Part shown: positions 1 to 9,028 of the stretch, in pieces
How the letters are laid out: each line of letters opens with the position of its first letter
Numbering within the stretch: the stretch's first letter is position 1
Assembly: GCF_000238315.3 (NCBI RefSeq)
Contig: NZ_CP011924.1
Coordinates: forward strand, 2,547,501 to 2,611,500
Reading direction: 5' to 3'
Source: Pseudoalteromonas piscicida
Lineage (GTDB): Bacteria > Pseudomonadota > Gammaproteobacteria > Enterobacterales > Alteromonadaceae
Length of the DNA: 64,000 nt
The notes under the pieces: model-generated
What the model saw: only the letters and a program-made list of their open reading frames with translations
Database searches by the model: none
Told to the model about the DNA's origin: nothing
Program-made: the position numbers and the translations under genes

Positions 1-496
1 CTTCAGCAATAAAGCTTCCTAATACTCTAAAGCCATTAAAGCTTGGCGACTTGTAGGAAATTGAATCACCTAAGCGATTTTCGCCTTTGAAGAGTACCTT
101 AATGTCACCCTCAAGGTCGTTGAACTGGTCTAACTTACCTTGAGACTGTTTTAATGCTGTGTCATTACGGCCGATAACGACTTCACCGAAGTTACCTTTT
201 AAACCCACGTACTGATTACGTGCAGTAATATTGTCTTTATCACCTTTTGAATCAGCGTCAGAGACATCTACTTGGAACTCAAGCTTATAAATAACTTCTA
301 AACCAGAGTCTAATTTCTCAGAACCTTTGAAACCAAAGCGAGAAGCGTTACTTTTAATTTCAGTAACTGAACCTGCACCATCGTCAGAAGATTGTACCGA
401 TACATTCGCTTTACCATAAACATCTACTTCAGCGTTTGCTTGAAAAGTGAATGCACTTAGTAATGATAGCGCTAAAGCAGTCTTAGTTAGTTTCAT
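1..496 (-). CDS. Gram-negative general porin, partial (N-terminal 165 residues)
   Basis: The gene runs off the left edge, so only the N-terminal 165 codons are visible. It begins with a 22-residue signal peptide ending in QANA, then mature sequence starting EVDVYGKANVSV, the usual first beta strand of trimeric gammaproteobacterial porins. Motifs such as SRFGFKGSEKLDSGL, RNQYVGLKG and GEVVIGRND follow in the order typical of OmpC/OmpU-like 16-stranded barrels. It should form a diffusion pore for small hydrophilic solutes in the outer membrane. A GAGGAAAT ribosome binding site lies just ahead of the ATG. Which porin paralogue it is cannot be decided from the fragment. Confidence 0.9.
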   Translation of the reverse strand, partial: MKLTKTALALSLLSAFTFQANAEVDVYGKANVSVQSSDDGAGSVTEIKSNASRFGFKGSEKLDSGLEVIYKLEFQVDVSDADSKGDKDNITARNQYVGLKGNFGEVVIGRNDTALKQSQGKLDQFNDLEGDIKVLFKGENRLGDSISYKSPSFNGFRVLGSFIAE

Positions 497-644
497 GTGT
501 ATTTCCTCAATATCGCAACACGTATTTTCAAAACACGCGCAGTTTGACACTGGTAAATGACAAAAATATTACACATAAAATATTTCTGAAAATAAAATGA
601 CACCCAACCTTAAGAAATGCGTCACAAAAGATTCATTATAAGAA

Positions 645-1490
645 TTACTTCACCGCCCCCAGTAAATTTACGATGGTTTCTATTTGCTCTAATTGGTCGT
701 TGTCTTTGTGGTATGCTACAAATATCTCTCTTGAGTTACTTTCGACTTCTTCAACTTGAGTCAACCTTCCAGTCTCAATGGACTCTAGCGCTAGCGCTTC
801 TGGCACAAATGCAGAGCCACCACACTGAAGAATAAGATCGAGTGCTATTCTGCCGGTGCTGGTTCTAAAATAAGGAGGGGTTGCGCCAGTAAACTGTTTT
901 GCATGCCAGAGAGAAAAAGCAGTTCCCCAATCAACATAAACATACTGGTTGTCAAAAAAGTCTTCCTTTGTTGCGTTATCAAAAGTGCTTACAGGAATAA
1001 TAGCAAGATCACTGATCGGCTTAACAACCAATTCATCCACTTTTGGCGGATCGAACAGAACAGCGAGATCCAATGTTCGCTCTAATAATAGTCGCGTGCT
1101 TTCTTGCTGTGCTTTCACTTCAGCAACAAGCGATACTCCGGGCATAGCGGATACAATATGGTTAATCCCGAATTGTAAAAATGCGTCCCAAATATTAGCC
1201 GTGCCACTCAGTGACAATTGCTTGTGCATATTGTTTGCCAATGCAACATCGACTTTGGCGCGCTGCATCCCAGTTAAGATCATTTTGGCGTGTGGTAACA
1301 ACCTTTCACCTGGCGCAGTTAACTGAATATTGTTACGCTGGCGAATAAAAAGATTCACCCCTAAACTTTGCTCAAGCTGGCGGATCCTAAAACTTACAGC
1401 TGACTGAGTGATGTATAAATTTTCTGCCGCTCGACCGAAGTGACGGGTTTTGACAACTTCGACAAAAGTTTTTAATAGATCTATGTCCAT
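645..1490 (-). CDS. hdfR: LysR-family transcriptional regulator HdfR
   Basis: This is a 281-residue LysR-type regulator. An N-terminal winged HTH (about residues 1-60, MDIDLLKTFVEVVKTRHFGR, then QSAVSFRIRQLEQSLGVNLF) is followed by a periplasmic-binding-protein-like effector domain. The N-terminus resembles E. coli HdfR closely, and the gene is divergent from a maoP homologue, the same arrangement as hdfR-yifE in enterobacteria. In E. coli HdfR represses flhDC and activates the gltBD region; the targets here are unknown. The 87-bp divergent spacer probably holds both promoters and an autoregulatory LysR site. The assignment rests on N-terminal similarity plus synteny. Confidence 0.85.
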   Translation of the reverse strand: MDIDLLKTFVEVVKTRHFGRAAENLYITQSAVSFRIRQLEQSLGVNLFIRQRNNIQLTAPGERLLPHAKMILTGMQRAKVDVALANNMHKQLSLSGTANIWDAFLQFGINHIVSAMPGVSLVAEVKAQQESTRLLLERTLDLAVLFDPPKVDELVVKPISDLAIIPVSTFDNATKEDFFDNQYVYVDWGTAFSLWHAKQFTGATPPYFRTSTGRIALDLILQCGGSAFVPEALALESIETGRLTQVEEVESNSREIFVAYHKDNDQLEQIETIVNLLGAVK

Positions 1491-1577
1491 TTTTCTTCCT
1501 GACGATAAAAATTACTCGTTTAAAAAATTATAAAACTTGGTCCATACTCCAGCCAGATAATCTTAGAGGACTCAGTT

Positions 1578-1949
1578 ATGGATCATAATTTAGCGACTTT
1601 GAAAAATGCATTTGCAAGCCCCAGAGCCTTTTATGATGACGCCAACTTCCCTAGAGGATTCGGACGCAGTGGTCACTTCACGCTACAAAAAGCCGAAATT
1701 CTTGAACGCTGTGGTGCCACATTAAGAAGCTTATACAGCAAAGCAGAAGAACCTCAAAACAGTTTCCAATCTCAGTTTGTTCAGGTAATGGAAGGGTTAA
1801 TTCCCCCGACTAACGCTGTAGAAAAAGCTTGGACCAAATATTTGAAGCATACTACGTGTAAGACAAAGTTTCACACGCTATTTGGACGTTCTAAAGTTCA
1901 AAACGATGGTAGCGTAGTGATCCCGGTAGATATTGACGACGAGCTATAA
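1578..1949 (+). CDS. maoP: MaoP / DUF413 protein (macrodomain Ori organisation factor homologue)
   Basis: The 123-residue protein contains the DUF413 signature: FYDDANFPRGFGRSGHFT, then ILERCG, WTKYLKH and KFHTLFGR. It matches E. coli YifE/MaoP in motif order and size. In E. coli MaoP, acting with the nearby site maoS, constrains DNA mobility in the Ori macrodomain. The divergent hdfR neighbour supports orthology. A GAGG Shine-Dalgarno precedes the ATG. I could not recognise a maoS counterpart by eye, so conservation of the macrodomain role is inferred. Confidence 0.88.
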   Translation: MDHNLATLKNAFASPRAFYDDANFPRGFGRSGHFTLQKAEILERCGATLRSLYSKAEEPQNSFQSQFVQVMEGLIPPTNAVEKAWTKYLKHTTCKTKFHTLFGRSKVQNDGSVVIPVDIDDEL

Positions 1950-2165
1950 GCAAAATCGCCTGAATTCTATCAAGCTTAGACGCCAACAGAGTGATTTTAT
2001 TTCTGTCGTTGGTGTCTGAGCACTTCTATTATTTATACCATTTCAATGTCGATGAGCTCATCTCCCCTATCTTTCTCGTATTTTGTTCTTAGTCATTACC
2101 TGTTTATTAGCACAAGCATTGCAATTAAGCGCAGTTAGGTTAAGAATTAGTAAAACAGGAAATGA

Positions 2166-3413
2166 TTGGCGAAGGTTGTGTTACGGAAAATCTTAATCAT
2201 TGAAGACACCCCCACGATTGCGAAGGTGCAAAAGCATATTGCCACCACAGTGGGATACCATGTAGATATTGCAGGATCTTTGGCTGAAGCCAAAGTGTTA
2301 TTGTCACAGCACGACTATTTTTGTGCCGTGGTAGATTTTGTGTTACCTGATGCGCCGCTTGGAGAAGCTATTCCCTGCACGGTTAAAGCTGATATTCCTA
2401 CCATAGTGATGACTGGTAACCTTGAAAGTCAGACTCGCTCAATCGTTGAGCAATACCCCATCATCGACTATATCACCAAGGAAAATAAACAAGCCTATCA
2501 TTATTTACGTCGCCAATTAGAACGCCTGCCAAGAAATGAAAATGTCAGAGTACTGGTTGTGGACGACTCTATTTCGTCGAGACACTATGTCTCAGCACTC
2601 CTCACTCGCCATAAATATCAGGTACTAGAAGCCTGTGATGGCATAGAAGCACTTGCGGTATTAAAAGACAATCCGGATATTTCAGTGATCATTACCGACA
2701 ATGAAATGCCAAATATGCGAGGTGAAGAGTTATGTATCGAAATTAGGCGACTCTACACTGATGATGATAAAGCGATAATTGGTATATCTGGAGTTGAAAC
2801 CGAAAATTTATCTACACGATTTTTGAAAAATGGTGCTAATGACTACCTCAGAAAACCCTTTAACGCTGAAGAGTTTTACTGCCGTCTTAGCCAGAACGTC
2901 GATATGCTAGAACATATTCAAACGATACGCCGACAAGCAAATACAGACTATCTAACCAGCTTGCCAAATCGACGCTACTTTTTCGATACCGTAAAGAAAA
3001 GCCTAAAAGCAAGACATAAAAAGGAGCTCTACGGGCTGATCGCTATGATAGATATAGATCATTTTAAGCAAGTAAATGACAAATATGGCCATGAAGGCGG
3101 CGATGCGGTGCTTGAGTCCATTGGCCAAGCGTTTGCTCAATACTTTCCCAATGATTTAGTCGCTCGATTAGGCGGCGAAGAGTTTGCGATATATTTTAAA
3201 GATACGGTGGCTGATCATTGCAAAGAAAGACTGGAGTGCTTCAGGAAATATTTAGAGCAAAGTAGTAGTGCACTGACTGAACAACGGATCTCATTTACTG
3301 TTTCAATGGGACTTGCCGCTCAGGTAACTACGGACATTGAAAGCCTGATAAAACAAGCCGATGAGCGTTTATATCAGGCGAAAGCTTCGGGAAGAAACCG
3401 CTTAGTTCACTAA
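2166..3413 (+). CDS. Diguanylate cyclase with two N-terminal receiver domains
   Basis: The 415-residue protein has REC1 (about 8-118; acidic pair ED at 13-14, phosphoacceptor D57, K105), REC2 (about 127-245; DD at 133-134, phosphoacceptor D178, K230) and a GGDEF domain (about 262-412) with active-site GGEEF at 336-340. Its output should be c-di-GMP synthesis controlled by phosphorylation, resembling PleD-type response regulators. The position where the inhibitory I-site RxxD would sit reads FPND (327-330), so the arginine is missing and product inhibition is probably weak. The start is TTG, chosen because AGGA lies 5 nt upstream; a nearby ATG at 2162 is in another frame. No histidine kinase is adjacent. 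The 3' end overlaps convergent rarD by 12 bp. Confidence 0.9.
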   Translation: MAKVVLRKILIIEDTPTIAKVQKHIATTVGYHVDIAGSLAEAKVLLSQHDYFCAVVDFVLPDAPLGEAIPCTVKADIPTIVMTGNLESQTRSIVEQYPIIDYITKENKQAYHYLRRQLERLPRNENVRVLVVDDSISSRHYVSALLTRHKYQVLEACDGIEALAVLKDNPDISVIITDNEMPNMRGEELCIEIRRLYTDDDKAIIGISGVETENLSTRFLKNGANDYLRKPFNAEEFYCRLSQNVDMLEHIQTIRRQANTDYLTSLPNRRYFFDTVKKSLKARHKKELYGLIAMIDIDHFKQVNDKYGHEGGDAVLESIGQAFAQYFPNDLVARLGGEEFAIYFKDTVADHCKERLECFRKYLEQSSSALTEQRISFTVSMGLAAQVTTDIESLIKQADERLYQAKASGRNRLVH

Positions 3414-4292
3414 GCGCTTTCTTTTATCTCGATAAGAATCAAAGCTAAACATCACCAGCGCGCCCCAAATAAAGGCAAAGGTTATAGCTCGTTCTGCATC
3501 AAAGGCTTCCCCGTAAAAGAGTACCGCCAATATAAACATTAAGCTCGGCCCGATATATTGAAAAAAGCCAAGTGTCGTGTAGGGTATCCGTTTTGCCGCT
3601 GCGGTAAAGCATAACAAAGGCAGAGTTGTCACCACACCCGCACTTATCAATAGGGTGTTGGTGTACCAATCGTTATTCCAAAGGTTACTTGTGGCACTGG
3701 GCTCAACCCACCACCAATAAGCCAGTGCAATTGGAGTGAGAATAAGCGCTTCCACCAGCAACCCAGGCAGCGATTCAACCGCTAAGGTCTTACGTAACAA
3801 TCCATATATTGCAAACGATCCCGCCAGTGAAAACGCAATAACAGGGAATGAGCCAAAACTGATTAACTGTAACACCACGCCCACTATCGCTAATAGCACA
3901 GCAAACTTTTGCGCCGTTCTCAACCTTTCTGATAAGAATAACATTCCCAATAGCACGTTAAGTAATGGGTTGATGTAATAACCCAAACTCGCGTCTAACA
4001 TAAAGCCGTTATTCACAGACCAAATAAATAAACCCCAGTTAAAACCCAGTAGCAACGCAGTGAGTGTCAACATCGCCAGCAACTTAGGATTAGCCAAAAT
4101 GGCCTTAATTTTGGGCCATTGCTGCTTTGCCAGCACAATTAGTGCAATAAAAAATACAGACCACACAACGCGATGAATGAATATCTCAATCGCGTCAACA
4201 TGGACGAGTTGCTTAAAATAGATGGGTGCAAGTCCCCACATAAAAAAGGCGAGTACAGCGAGTAAGTGGCCTTTCTTTTGTTCTTCAATCAC
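3402..4292 (-). CDS. rarD: EamA-family transporter RarD
   Basis: This 296-residue inner membrane protein has about ten hydrophobic segments forming two EamA repeats. The N-terminus (KKGHLLAVLAFFMWGLAPIYFK) and the segment LLISAGVVTTLPLLCFTAAAKRIPYTTLGFFQYIGPSLMF are characteristic of RarD, a drug/metabolite-superfamily permease once linked to chloramphenicol sensitivity. Its natural substrate is not established. The length matches the family. It is monocistronic and convergent with the diguanylate cyclase gene, sharing 12 bp at the 3' ends. Confidence 0.88.
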   Translation of the reverse strand: MIEEQKKGHLLAVLAFFMWGLAPIYFKQLVHVDAIEIFIHRVVWSVFFIALIVLAKQQWPKIKAILANPKLLAMLTLTALLLGFNWGLFIWSVNNGFMLDASLGYYINPLLNVLLGMLFLSERLRTAQKFAVLLAIVGVVLQLISFGSFPVIAFSLAGSFAIYGLLRKTLAVESLPGLLVEALILTPIALAYWWWVEPSATSNLWNNDWYTNTLLISAGVVTTLPLLCFTAAAKRIPYTTLGFFQYIGPSLMFILAVLFYGEAFDAERAITFAFIWGALVMFSFDSYRDKRKRLVN

Positions 4293-4476
4293 GGACGTTT
4301 AACCTTTGGAGGGATCAACTAAGAGGTCAATCATTATACTCTTTTTTATTAATCTCGGCGATGAAAGTTCGATGAATTCACAATCGCAAAGTTTAAAGCC
4401 TTCAAGTGCTCAAAACTTATTCAAGTCTCTTCAGATTAGATAAAAAGCAAAGACAAGGTTCAAAAAAAGCTCTAAA

Positions 4477-6300
4477 ATGACGCCGATGGATACCCTCGTA
4501 AGCACCCCAATTAACGATCCTCATTCAGTACTGAAAGATGTGTTTGGCTACAGTACGTTTAGAGATGGTCAGCTCGATATTATTCAGTCTAGCTTAGCTG
4601 GTCAGGATACGCTTGTACTACTGCCTACCGGCGGCGGTAAATCACTCTGTTACCAAGTCCCAGCAGTATTATTTGCAGGCGTGACAATTGTTATATCGCC
4701 ACTTATCTCATTAATGCAAGATCAGGTCGCGCAGTTAAAAGCACAAGGCATAGCCGCTGAATATATCAACAACAGCGTCGCTTGGGAGCAGCAAAAAGAT
4801 ACCTATGACGCGCTTTTCCAAGGTCGTTTAAAGCTGTTGTACGTTGCTCCAGAGAAAGCCTTACAACGCGACTTTATTGATCGCATATCCAACTGTAACA
4901 TCAGTTTATTTGCCATTGATGAAGCCCATTGTGTATCTCATTGGGGACATGACTTTAGACCGCACTATTTCCGTTTAAAAGAATTGCGTCAACATTTTCC
5001 GTCTGTTCCGATGATGGCATTAACCGCAACAGCTGATTTAGCAACACGAAAAGATATTGTCCAGCAATTGGGTATGCAAGCACCATTTATCTATACCGGT
5101 AGCTTTGACAGACCCAATATTCGTTACACCATCGAAGAAAAGTTCAAACCCCTGTCGCAATTGATCCGCTATTTAAAAGAGCAAAAAGGGCAAAGTGGCA
5201 TAATCTACTGTGGTAGCCGTAAACGTGTTGATGATATTGCCGAAAAGCTGATTGATGCTGGGTTCAATGCTGCAGGTTATCACGCAGGTCTAGATAATGA
5301 TCAGCGCCAGTTTGTTCAAAACCGCTTCGCCCGAGATGACATTCAAATCGTAGTTGCAACCGTTGCTTTTGGTATGGGGATCAATAAACCGAACGTGCGA
5401 TTTGTGGTTCACTATGATATTCCAAAAAGTGTAGAAGCGTATTATCAAGAAACGGGCCGTGCAGGGCGAGATAGCTTAGCAGCTGAAGCCGTTATGTACT
5501 TTGATCCTGCGGATATTCCCCGTGTTAGACGCTTTTTTGAAGATATTCCAGACGAGCAACGTCGTAAGGTTGAAGAGCAAAGGTTTCAGGCAATGTCGAG
5601 TTTTGCTGAAGCACAAACCTGTCGTCGTCAAATTTTGCTCAATTACTTCAGCGAATATCAACGTGAAGCATGCGGTAACTGTGATATTTGCCTTAACCCT
5701 CCGAAGCAATTTGATGGCACATTAGTTGCCCAACAAGCGTTATCGTGCGTATACCGCGCAGAGCAACGCTTTGGCATTGGTTACATTGTGGATATTTTGC
5801 GTGGGGCAAATACCGCAAGGATCAGAGAGCAAAACCACCATACCCTCTCAACCTATGGGATCGGGAAAGAGCACAGTAATGAATTTTGGCTGAGTATCTT
5901 ACGTCAATTGATCCATCATGGTTTATTGAGTCAAGATATTACTCAAGGCGCAACGCTTAGACTAACAGAAGCCGCACGCGCCGTACTGCGCGGCGAATAT
6001 GTGCTACAACTCGCAGAACCAAGACTTGTAGCAAAGCATGTCTATCAAGATAAACTGGCTCAGTTTAATTACGATAAGAAACTATTTACTAAGCTTCGTG
6101 CACTCAGAAAGCAGCTCGCAGATGAAGATGATGTACCGCCGTATGTTGTATTTAACGACCGAACGTTGGCTGAAATGACACAAAGAACGCCAACAACCGA
6201 TAGCGAGTTTTTGCAAGTGTCTGGTGTCGGTTTTACTAAGCTCAGCAAGTACGGAGCCCCTTTCATGCAGCTCATCCGTAATTATTTGGGAAGAGAATAA
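4477..6300 (+). CDS. recQ: ATP-dependent DNA helicase RecQ
   Basis: This is a 607-residue SF2 3'-5' DNA helicase; E. coli RecQ has 609. Walker A TGGGKS lies at 51-56 and the DEAH box at 148-151. The C-terminal helicase motif includes ATVAFGMGINKPNVRFVVHYDIP and QETGRAGRD. A zinc-binding cysteine set (CRR...CGNCDIC) follows, then winged-helix and HRDC regions at the C-terminus. RecQ acts in RecF-pathway recombination and in resolving stalled forks. An ATG three codons in (4486) is an alternative start. The stop codon overlaps the start of the next gene (TAATG), implying translational coupling. Confidence 0.97.
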   Translation: MTPMDTLVSTPINDPHSVLKDVFGYSTFRDGQLDIIQSSLAGQDTLVLLPTGGGKSLCYQVPAVLFAGVTIVISPLISLMQDQVAQLKAQGIAAEYINNSVAWEQQKDTYDALFQGRLKLLYVAPEKALQRDFIDRISNCNISLFAIDEAHCVSHWGHDFRPHYFRLKELRQHFPSVPMMALTATADLATRKDIVQQLGMQAPFIYTGSFDRPNIRYTIEEKFKPLSQLIRYLKEQKGQSGIIYCGSRKRVDDIAEKLIDAGFNAAGYHAGLDNDQRQFVQNRFARDDIQIVVATVAFGMGINKPNVRFVVHYDIPKSVEAYYQETGRAGRDSLAAEAVMYFDPADIPRVRRFFEDIPDEQRRKVEEQRFQAMSSFAEAQTCRRQILLNYFSEYQREACGNCDICLNPPKQFDGTLVAQQALSCVYRAEQRFGIGYIVDILRGANTARIREQNHHTLSTYGIGKEHSNEFWLSILRQLIHHGLLSQDITQGATLRLTEAARAVLRGEYVLQLAEPRLVAKHVYQDKLAQFNYDKKLFTKLRALRKQLADEDDVPPYVVFNDRTLAEMTQRTPTTDSEFLQVSGVGFTKLSKYGAPFMQLIRNYLGRE

Positions 6301-6587
6301 TGACCACACTCACTTTGGACAATTCACACGAGGTGATTATCATCAGCTGTGAAATTACACCTCAAGACGATGAATTTGAACTTTGGGGGCAAATATTCTT
6401 ACATCAAGATGAGATTCAATTAATCGAATTCTCTGCAGGAGCAGATAGACATCAGTGGCGCTTTTCATATAAAAACTGTAATTTTAATTTAAATTTTGAA
6501 CATTACAGTGAGAGTGTGTGGATAGCTCCTGATGGCGTTGATGCCTTAGAACTCCTATCTTTCCTACGCCAACAACTTTCTCGTTAA
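6300..6587 (+). CDS. Small conserved protein translationally coupled to recQ (DUF3630-like)
   Basis: The 95-residue acidic protein has no signal peptide or membrane segment. Its ATG overlaps the recQ TAA stop by one base, so it is almost certainly co-translated with RecQ. Alternating hydrophobic stretches (FELWGQIFLHQDEIQLIEFSA, then WRFSYKNCNFNLNFEHY) suggest a small beta-rich fold. I associate proteins of this kind with DUF3630, reported downstream of recQ in Alteromonadales, but this is from memory and uncertain. No catalytic motif is visible. A role linked to RecQ is inferred only from coupling. Confidence 0.7.
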   Translation: MTTLTLDNSHEVIIISCEITPQDDEFELWGQIFLHQDEIQLIEFSAGADRHQWRFSYKNCNFNLNFEHYSESVWIAPDGVDALELLSFLRQQLSR

Positions 6588-6699
6588 GTCCACATAAAGC
6601 TCTTTAAGTCTATAAATATTATTACTTTTGTTGCAGAACTAAAGCAAGCTGCAACAATATAATCCATACTAAAGGAATATTAGACTTAAAGGCTCTGTG

Positions 6700-8406
6700 A
6701 TGAATGTAAAGAGGATTTCGTGTAATAGTATTGTGCTAATGTGTAGCTTAAATGCAGCTGCGCAAGCTGAAAAAGTGCCTGCTGTTGATTTTTCTAATAG
6801 CTGCGGTAATAACCGGGTTGAAGCACAAAGCGACCAAAATCTTTCACGCCAGCTAGACAGCAAGCAAGCCTACCCAGAGCCCGCAGAGGGTAAAAAGGTC
6901 GTCGCTATCACGCTAAAACAACTTAATGTTTTCGATACCGACAAACCTGAAGAAGACAATGCCCTATTCCGATTTGCTAACCGTTATCACATTCAAACCA
7001 AACCCGAAGTATTAAAAAGCGTGCTCCTATTTCAGGAAGGGGATACTTACAATCCAAGAAAACTCAGTGAATCCGAGCGACTCCTTCGCAATCAGTCATA
7101 CCTATATGATGCTCGTATCTATGCCGTGGAAAACTGTGATGGTGATATTTTAGTTACGGTTGTAACGCGGGATCTTTGGACACTATTGCCCGATTTAAGT
7201 TTTAGTCGTAGTGGTGGGGAAAATACTTCTCGAATTGGGTTTAGAGAAAGTAATTTATTTGGCTGGGGAAAACGCCTTTCTTTTACTCATATACAAGAGG
7301 TCGACCGCTCTGGTTATCAATTTGTCTATGACGACCCAAATATTTTAAACTCAAGATATCGTGGTCGCATAGAATATTCAGATAATGACGATGGTGAACG
7401 CCACTATATCGATGTGAGCTATCCATTTTTTGCAACCGACACCCCATATAGTTACGGTTTTACGAGTTATTCAGACAAACGTGAAGAACCCATATATTCT
7501 GAAGGGGAAACAATCTCAGAGTTCAGTCAATCCACGGATGTCACGCAAGTGTATTTCGGACACTCAAAAGCGCTATCGGGCAGTTGGACTCGTCGTCTCA
7601 TCGCAGGCGTTAGACATGAGCAACATACCTTCCGTAAGATAGCTGATACCACTTTACCCATTGCACAGGATAGAACGCTCACCTACCCTTATGTTCAAGC
7701 TCAGTGGTTTGAAGATTCCTATGTAAAAGTACGCAACTTTGACTCGATTTATCGTACAGAGGATCTTAATTTAGGTTGGAATATTAATGCCTTATTTGGC
7801 TATTCAGCCGAATCTTGGAGTGACGATACTGAACGTCTTGTCTATTCATTTTCTGCCAATACAGCGCACTACACCTCAGATCACAGCTTATGGCGTTTTT
7901 ATTTTGACGTTAGTGGCAACTGGAACAAAGACACAGATAAAACCGAAAATCTGATAGCGAAAACGACCTTTCAATACTATTTAAATACCAGTTTGTATGA
8001 ATCTTGGTTTATCAACGCAAGCTATACCTATGGAGACAACCTGACCTTTGATAATCAAATTACATTAGGGGGCGAAACCGGGCTTCGCGGATACCCAATA
8101 AAATATCAACAAGGTAGTCGCAGTATGCTACTCAATATCGAAAAACGCTATTACTGGGAATATGACTTACTGCGCTTATTCAAAATTGGCGGTGCGGCTT
8201 TTTTTGATGTAGGGCGCGCGTACCACTCTCATCTGCCGATTGAAGCAGATGAATCTGTCCTAAAAAATGTCGGTATTGGCTTGCGTTTAGCACCTAGCCG
8301 AGCCAATTCAGATATCATGGTTCATATTGATTTAGCCGCGCCAATTAATGGCCCGGATAACGTCGATAGCGTACAGTGGCTATTAACGGTAAAAAATCGT
8401 TTTTAA
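6700..8406 (+). CDS. Outer membrane protein of the Omp85/BamA-TamA superfamily
   Basis: The protein has 568 residues from the ATG; a GTG one codon upstream (6697) is an alternative start. A signal peptide (NVKRISCNSIVLMCSLNAAAQA) is followed by a POTRA-like region around residues 60-150, containing VLKSVLLFQEGDTYNPRKLSESERLLR. A long C-terminal beta-barrel carries GGETGLRGYP, matching the conserved LRGY-type loop motif, and ends in phenylalanine (KNRF) as expected for a Bam substrate. It has only about one POTRA domain and no Bam operon context, so it is a short paralogue rather than BamA itself. It might serve in protein or lipid insertion at the outer membrane. Confidence 0.8.
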   Translation: MNVKRISCNSIVLMCSLNAAAQAEKVPAVDFSNSCGNNRVEAQSDQNLSRQLDSKQAYPEPAEGKKVVAITLKQLNVFDTDKPEEDNALFRFANRYHIQTKPEVLKSVLLFQEGDTYNPRKLSESERLLRNQSYLYDARIYAVENCDGDILVTVVTRDLWTLLPDLSFSRSGGENTSRIGFRESNLFGWGKRLSFTHIQEVDRSGYQFVYDDPNILNSRYRGRIEYSDNDDGERHYIDVSYPFFATDTPYSYGFTSYSDKREEPIYSEGETISEFSQSTDVTQVYFGHSKALSGSWTRRLIAGVRHEQHTFRKIADTTLPIAQDRTLTYPYVQAQWFEDSYVKVRNFDSIYRTEDLNLGWNINALFGYSAESWSDDTERLVYSFSANTAHYTSDHSLWRFYFDVSGNWNKDTDKTENLIAKTTFQYYLNTSLYESWFINASYTYGDNLTFDNQITLGGETGLRGYPIKYQQGSRSMLLNIEKRYYWEYDLLRLFKIGGAAFFDVGRAYHSHLPIEADESVLKNVGIGLRLAPSRANSDIMVHIDLAAPINGPDNVDSVQWLLTVKNRF

Positions 8407-8464
8407 CGGTGTCGCGCACCAATAAACATGATATAAAGCAGAAAAAATTTCTTAGGATACGACT

Positions 8465-9028
8465 TTGCATTTGTTAGATTTCGCACTCAGTCAATACAAG
8501 CTAATTGTAACTTTAGTGGCGCTATTATCCTTCCCACTATTGATGAAAGCATGTTGCAAACTATTAGAAAAAGTAACACGCGGAAAAATAGACTCTCATC
8601 GTAAACAACGTGCCGATTTACTCGTTCGTGTACTCGTAGCCTTTGTATTCGTCTGTTTTATGCTCGTATTCTGGGGTATAGAACTTCGTGGTTTACTGGT
8701 GCTTGGTTCATCGTTATTTGCGATGCTTGGTGTTGCCATGTTTGCCGGTTGGTCACTGCTATCCAATCTGACTTCGTTTTTACTTATGTTTATTCAAAAC
8801 GATTATCGCGTTGGGAATTGGGTAAGAATTGTTGACGGTGCAAACTTTGTTGAAGGCTGTATTGTGGAGATGGGATTGATGAGTGTAGTGCTGCGCCATG
8901 TTGATGGCCATAAGGTTGTATATCCTAACAACTTGTTTGTTACTCGCCCCGTTATGGTGCTTAGTCAGGAACCAGCTAAACCTAAACAGGTTCCAACACC
9001 AAGAAGAACATTAGGCCCTAAGAAATAG
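8465..9028 (+). CDS. Small MscS-family mechanosensitive channel-like protein
   Basis: The 187-residue membrane protein has three hydrophobic segments (about 12-30, 60-80 and 85-110), then an MscS-type beta domain containing NDYRVGNWVRIVD, EGCIVEMGLMSVVLRHVDGHKVVYPNN. The glycine/alanine-rich third helix (FAMLGVAMFAGWSLLSNLTSFLLMF) is where MscS lines its pore. It lacks the large C-terminal vestibule domain of full-length MscS (about 286 residues), so it is a minimal family member. The start is TTG, supported by AGGA 7 nt upstream; no better ATG is available. It ends against the convergent aspartoacylase-like gene, overlapping by 11 bp. Confidence 0.82.
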   Translation: MHLLDFALSQYKLIVTLVALLSFPLLMKACCKLLEKVTRGKIDSHRKQRADLLVRVLVAFVFVCFMLVFWGIELRGLLVLGSSLFAMLGVAMFAGWSLLSNLTSFLLMFIQNDYRVGNWVRIVDGANFVEGCIVEMGLMSVVLRHVDGHKVVYPNNLFVTRPVMVLSQEPAKPKQVPTPRRTLGPKK

